This document shows positions 5,797-7,764 of a stretch of 7,764 bases of DNA, piece by piece; position 1 is the first letter of the stretch; every line of letters begins with the position of its first letter. The stretch spans positions 1 through 7,764 of the forward strand of contig JAJZXT010000071.1 in NCBI GenBank assembly GCA_021806355.1, written 5' to 3'. The notes under the pieces were generated by a model. The model saw only the letters and a list, made by a program, of their open reading frames with translations. It did no database searches and had not been told where the DNA came from. The position numbers were made by a program, and so were the translations under genes. This DNA is from Thermoplasmata archaeon (lineage in GTDB: Archaea; Thermoplasmatota; Thermoplasmata; Thermoplasmatales; Thermoplasmataceae).

Positions 5797-5819
5797 CTAA
5801 TCGGATTTTGATACCATAT
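5797..5819 (-). repeat. Right terminal inverted repeat of the MITE
   Basis: This is the 23-bp partner of the left repeat with no mismatch. It lies 88 bases ahead of the hyfC start, and the insertion leaves the nearest hyfC TATA-like box intact downstream. Confidence 0.85.
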
Positions 5820-5827
5820 TGCACAGC
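5820..5827 (+). repeat. Target site duplication, right copy
   Basis: TGCACAGC directly abuts the right end of the element. Together with the left copy it marks the insertion point and predicts the empty site as CATCCC-TGCACAGC-ATATATT. Confidence 0.75.
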
Positions 5828-5847
5828 ATATATTAGCATGTCACCAG

Positions 5848-5855
5848 TTTTAATA
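5848..5855 (+). promoter_or_regulatory. Candidate TATA-like box of the hyf operon
   Basis: TTTTAATA lies 53-60 bases before the hyfC ATG, predicting a leader of roughly 30 bases. It is outside the inserted element. ATATATTA at 5828-5835, just past the target duplication, is an alternative. No strong ribosome binding site precedes hyfC. Confidence 0.3.
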
Positions 5856-5907
5856 GTTGATTAGCATCTGCTGTCAATCCCACTTCTTATGAAAGTATCT
5901 GGTTTGT

Positions 5908-6852
5908 ATGATGCAGGTTATTTTTGAATCAGCCATTCAGGTGCTGGGAATATTGCTCATTTCTCCTCTCATCGCGGGAATTTATGAAAACATAAAGGCC
6001 AAAACGGAATTCAGGAAAGGTCCCCCAATTTTCCAGCCATATTATGATCTGGCAAAATATATCAGGAAGGAATCAATAATAAGCAGCGGTTCCGGAGCTA
6101 TACACAGGAATGCTCCAGTGATGGTTCTTTCGATCATGGTGCTTCTGGCGTTCCTGATTCCCGTACAACCCAGATACACAATTTTTGCCCCACTTGCAGA
6201 TTTTCTTGGCGGTGCGATGCTCTTCACGCTTGCATCCGTATTGACAATCCTTGCAGCGCTGGATAACAACAGCAATTTTTCAGCGATGAGCGCCGGGAGA
6301 TCGGCAATATTTTCGGCACTTGCGGAACCAACCCTCATTGTCGTTTTCTTTGCGGTGGCAATCGAAACAGGAACAAACAATCCATACATCACCAGTGCAG
6401 ACCTCTCAACGAATTCCTACCTTTTCCTTTCACTGACGCATATCCTTGCATCAATTGCATTCCTTCTGTTCTTCATTTTCGAGACTGGAAAATTGCCGGT
6501 GGAAGGCGGTGGTTTATCTGAACTTGGAATGATCGAGGAAGGCAGGATATATGAATACGGGGGCAGGAACCTGTTCTTCATTAAGTATTCATCAATGATC
6601 AAGCAATACCTTCTGGGTTCGCTTCTCCTGAATGTTTTCATATTTCCATGGGGGCTTCAGTCCGGACTTATGGGTTCAATCATTGACATACCAATCATGC
6701 TTTTCAAGTGGCTATTGCTCATCGTGCTGCTCATAGTCCTGGAGCAGAGCATTGCAAGGATAAGGATATTCAAGATCACCGATTTCCTCTCACTTTCATT
6801 CATACTTTCCGTTCTATCCGTAACGCTTTTCGTGGCTGGTGGTTTTTCATGA
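5908..6852 (+). CDS. hyfC: HyfC-type membrane subunit (NuoH/complex I subunit 1 family)
   Basis: A 314-residue integral membrane protein with about eight hydrophobic segments (near 7-27, 70-86, 98-118, 132-152, 174-192, 235-250, 262-281, 291-312), as in NuoH and HyfC. The first cytoplasmic loop carries KAKTEFRKGPPIFQPYYDLA (30-49), the RxGPP-QPY-DL-K signature of the family. The second large loop has ETGKLPVEGG and SELGMIEEGRIYEYGGR (204-220), whose acidic residues match those lining the quinone/proton path in complex I and its hydrogenase relatives. HyfC anchors the soluble hydrogenase-like arm to the membrane in group 4 hydrogenases and related ferredoxin-linked pumps. It overlaps the next gene by ATGA. 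The neighbours HyfE and HyfF exclude an ordinary Nuo cluster. ATG at 5908 is taken; a second ATG follows directly at 5911. Confidence 0.88.
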   Translation: MMQVIFESAIQVLGILLISPLIAGIYENIKAKTEFRKGPPIFQPYYDLAKYIRKESIISSGSGAIHRNAPVMVLSIMVLLAFLIPVQPRYTIFAPLADFLGGAMLFTLASVLTILAALDNNSNFSAMSAGRSAIFSALAEPTLIVVFFAVAIETGTNNPYITSADLSTNSYLFLSLTHILASIAFLLFFIFETGKLPVEGGGLSELGMIEEGRIYEYGGRNLFFIKYSSMIKQYLLGSLLLNVFIFPWGLQSGLMGSIIDIPIMLFKWLLLIVLLIVLEQSIARIRIFKITDFLSLSFILSVLSVTLFVAGGFS

Positions 6853-7469
6853 TCAACCAGGAGGCCCTGGATCTCATAACGGCAGCAATTATCCTCAGTG
6901 CCATATGGGCACAATTCGGCACATTCATGTCACACAAGGTGAGAATCGTTTCAATCCAGTCCGTTCTCCTTTCGATTTACATAATTATTCTTGGTATATG
7001 GGGAAATGATCCTGAACTGGTAATTCTCGGAGTGCTCATTATGATCCTCAGGGCGTTCCTTACGAGCAGGCTCCTGAATTCAAAGCTTTCTCCGGATCAG
7101 TTTGTTTCAAGGGAAAGATTTGGAGATGCCTCATTTCTCAGCGTCATCAGCATTCTTATCCTCATTTTCTCCATTCTCACCTACAGAATCCTCTTCACTC
7201 CTCTTGGTTACGAGACCATCGGAGCCGGCGGCTTTGCCCTCCTATTTCAGGGACTGTTTCTCATCGGATCCAGAAAAAGCAAATTCTCCCAATTTCTTGG
7301 ATACATCGAGGAGGAAAATGCCATTGTCATGCTCGGATTGGGCATCATCTCAATGCCGCTTGTTATTGAGGTAAGCGTTTTGCTTGATGTCCTTGCGCTT
7401 CTCATAGTATCCACGATAATTATTTCAGATAAGCCCGAAAGCCAGGTATTCGAGGAGATGATGGGATGA
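6849..7469 (+). CDS. hyfE: HyfE-type hydrogenase-4 membrane subunit
   Basis: A 206-residue protein, close to the usual HyfE length, with about seven hydrophobic segments (near 8-26, 33-51, 55-72, 95-113, 125-141, 157-174, 176-193). GYIEEENAIVMLGLG (151-165) followed by PLVIEVSVLLDVL (170-182) is the characteristic C-terminal HyfE pattern; this part is distantly related to NuoK/MrpC-type subunits with membrane glutamates. It would sit in the membrane arm between HyfC and the antiporter-like HyfF. The start at 6849 is preferred over upstream in-frame ATGs inside hyfC: it overlaps the hyfC stop as ATGA, has GGTGG at 6838-6842 as ribosome binding site, and the upstream extension is not HyfE-like. 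It ends in another ATGA overlap. Confidence 0.85.
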   Translation: MINQEALDLITAAIILSAIWAQFGTFMSHKVRIVSIQSVLLSIYIIILGIWGNDPELVILGVLIMILRAFLTSRLLNSKLSPDQFVSRERFGDASFLSVISILILIFSILTYRILFTPLGYETIGAGGFALLFQGLFLIGSRKSKFSQFLGYIEEENAIVMLGLGIISMPLVIEVSVLLDVLALLIVSTIIISDKPESQVFEEMMG

Positions 7470-7764
7470 TATTCAACGGGTTTTACCTGATAATGCTCAT
7501 GCTTTCCATTCCTGCCATATCGGGAGGGGCTTATTTCTTCAGGCATTTCAGGGGAATATCGATTGCCACGTCTGTTGGTTGCCTGATCACAACTTCAGTG
7601 GTATTTATGCTCCCTTCAGGGATATTTTCGTATTTTTACCTTAATGATATAAACAGGTACCTGCTGATCTGTGTATCGGCGATCTATGCCTTCTCTGTCA
7701 TTTTTGCAACAGGGTATCACAGGAAACTGGGAGAGTCACGGCACCTGAGGCTGCATATGTCCAT
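7466..7764 (+). CDS. hyfF: HyfF-like antiporter-type membrane subunit, N-terminal part (cut by window edge)
   Basis: The frame opens at the ATG overlapping the hyfE stop and runs to the right edge without a stop: 99 residues. The start has GAGG at 7452-7455 upstream. There are hydrophobic segments near 5-24, 33-49 and 66-82, followed by a basic loop. FYLNDINRYLLICVSA (57-72) and IFATGYH (79-85) fit the N-terminal pattern of the HyfF/HyfB/NuoL-M-N antiporter-like family ('D-ls--fl', then 'Y--GY'). The conserved lysine and glutamate of the proton channel lie beyond the window. The family is likely; HyfF rather than HyfB or NuoN-like is inferred from position after hyfE, since that order is usual in hyf clusters. 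Confidence 0.72.
   Translation, partial: MIFNGFYLIMLMLSIPAISGGAYFFRHFRGISIATSVGCLITTSVVFMLPSGIFSYFYLNDINRYLLICVSAIYAFSVIFATGYHRKLGESRHLRLHMS

Larger units (their letters stand above)
5503..5819. mobile_element. 317-bp MITE-like non-autonomous transposon
   Basis: The ends are a perfect 23-bp inverted repeat: 5503-5525, beginning ATATGGTATC, and 5797-5819, ending GATACCATAT. TGCACAGC lies immediately outside both ends (5495-5502 and 5820-5827), an exact 8-bp duplication as left by transposition. The element is too short for a transposase. Its interior holds a broken minus-strand reading frame that stops inside the left repeat, a TATA-like box, a 10-bp hairpin and a pair of 7-bp direct repeats. 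It looks like an internally deleted derivative of a full insertion sequence. The unmutated ends and duplication suggest a recent insertion. Its family is not assigned; the IS1634-type transposase at the left of the window is not shown to be its partner. Confidence 0.85.

Noticed and set aside
5788..5811. Plus-strand ATG at 5788 behind GGAGTG inside the MITE
   Set aside because: It encodes only seven residues (MDSLIGF) before a stop in the terminal repeat; no support as a gene.
5503..5819. The inverted repeats as a CRISPR or attachment site
   Set aside because: There are only two copies, in inverted orientation with a flanking target duplication, and no spacers; transposition explains all of it.
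1..5819. The left transposase as the enzyme that moves the MITE
   Set aside because: No terminal repeat of the left element is visible for comparison, and the MITE's internal frame does not resemble its N-terminus; a link would be guesswork.
6708..6848. A longer HyfE starting inside hyfC
   Set aside because: The extension is the out-of-frame shadow of the HyfC C-terminus, His/Arg-rich and unlike HyfE; the ATGA overlap start at 6849 has a ribosome binding site.

Overview
The window looks like a chromosomal segment of an archaeon, most likely a member of the Thermoplasmatales (Thermoplasma, Ferroplasma or Cuniculiplasma type). This rests on gene content, on AGG/ATA-rich codon use, and on A/T-rich TATA-like boxes about 20-32 bases ahead of start codons with very short or no leaders. 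The gene content is a gamma-alpha fused 2-oxoacid:ferredoxin oxidoreductase with a separate beta subunit, a short DtxR-type repressor, an aspartase and a HyfC/HyfE-type membrane module. No rRNA marker is present, so the lineage is an inference.

Left part (1-1111): the window opens inside an IS1634/IS4-type transposase gene on the minus strand, cut by the left edge, with its own TATA-like box and a perfect 16-bp palindrome just upstream. About 320 bases without a gene follow. Next is a minus-strand DtxR/MntR-like metal-dependent repressor whose promoter carries TTAG/CTAA half-sites that could serve for autoregulation.

Central part (1267-5379): korA and korB form a tight minus-strand operon encoding a two-subunit ferredoxin-dependent 2-oxoacid oxidoreductase (oxidation of 2-oxoglutarate, pyruvate or a range of 2-oxoacids to acyl-CoA, reducing ferredoxin). 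Divergent from it, across 139 bases, is an aspartate ammonia-lyase gene (aspartate to fumarate plus ammonia), with a leaderless-type promoter and a stem-plus-T-run terminator. Both enzymes feed the citric acid cycle.

Right part (5380-7764): the 528-base gap after aspA contains the least expected feature, a 317-bp non-autonomous transposon (MITE-like). It has 23-bp perfect terminal inverted repeats and an exact 8-bp target duplication, and carries a broken remnant of a reading frame and a 10-bp hairpin. It sits just upstream of an operon that begins hyfC-hyfE-hyfF (each junction an ATGA overlap). These are membrane subunits of a group 4 hydrogenase/complex I-like, ferredoxin-linked ion-pumping complex. 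The catalytic subunits, if present, lie beyond the right edge. A plausible but unproven theme is that KorAB produces reduced ferredoxin which such a membrane complex could use.
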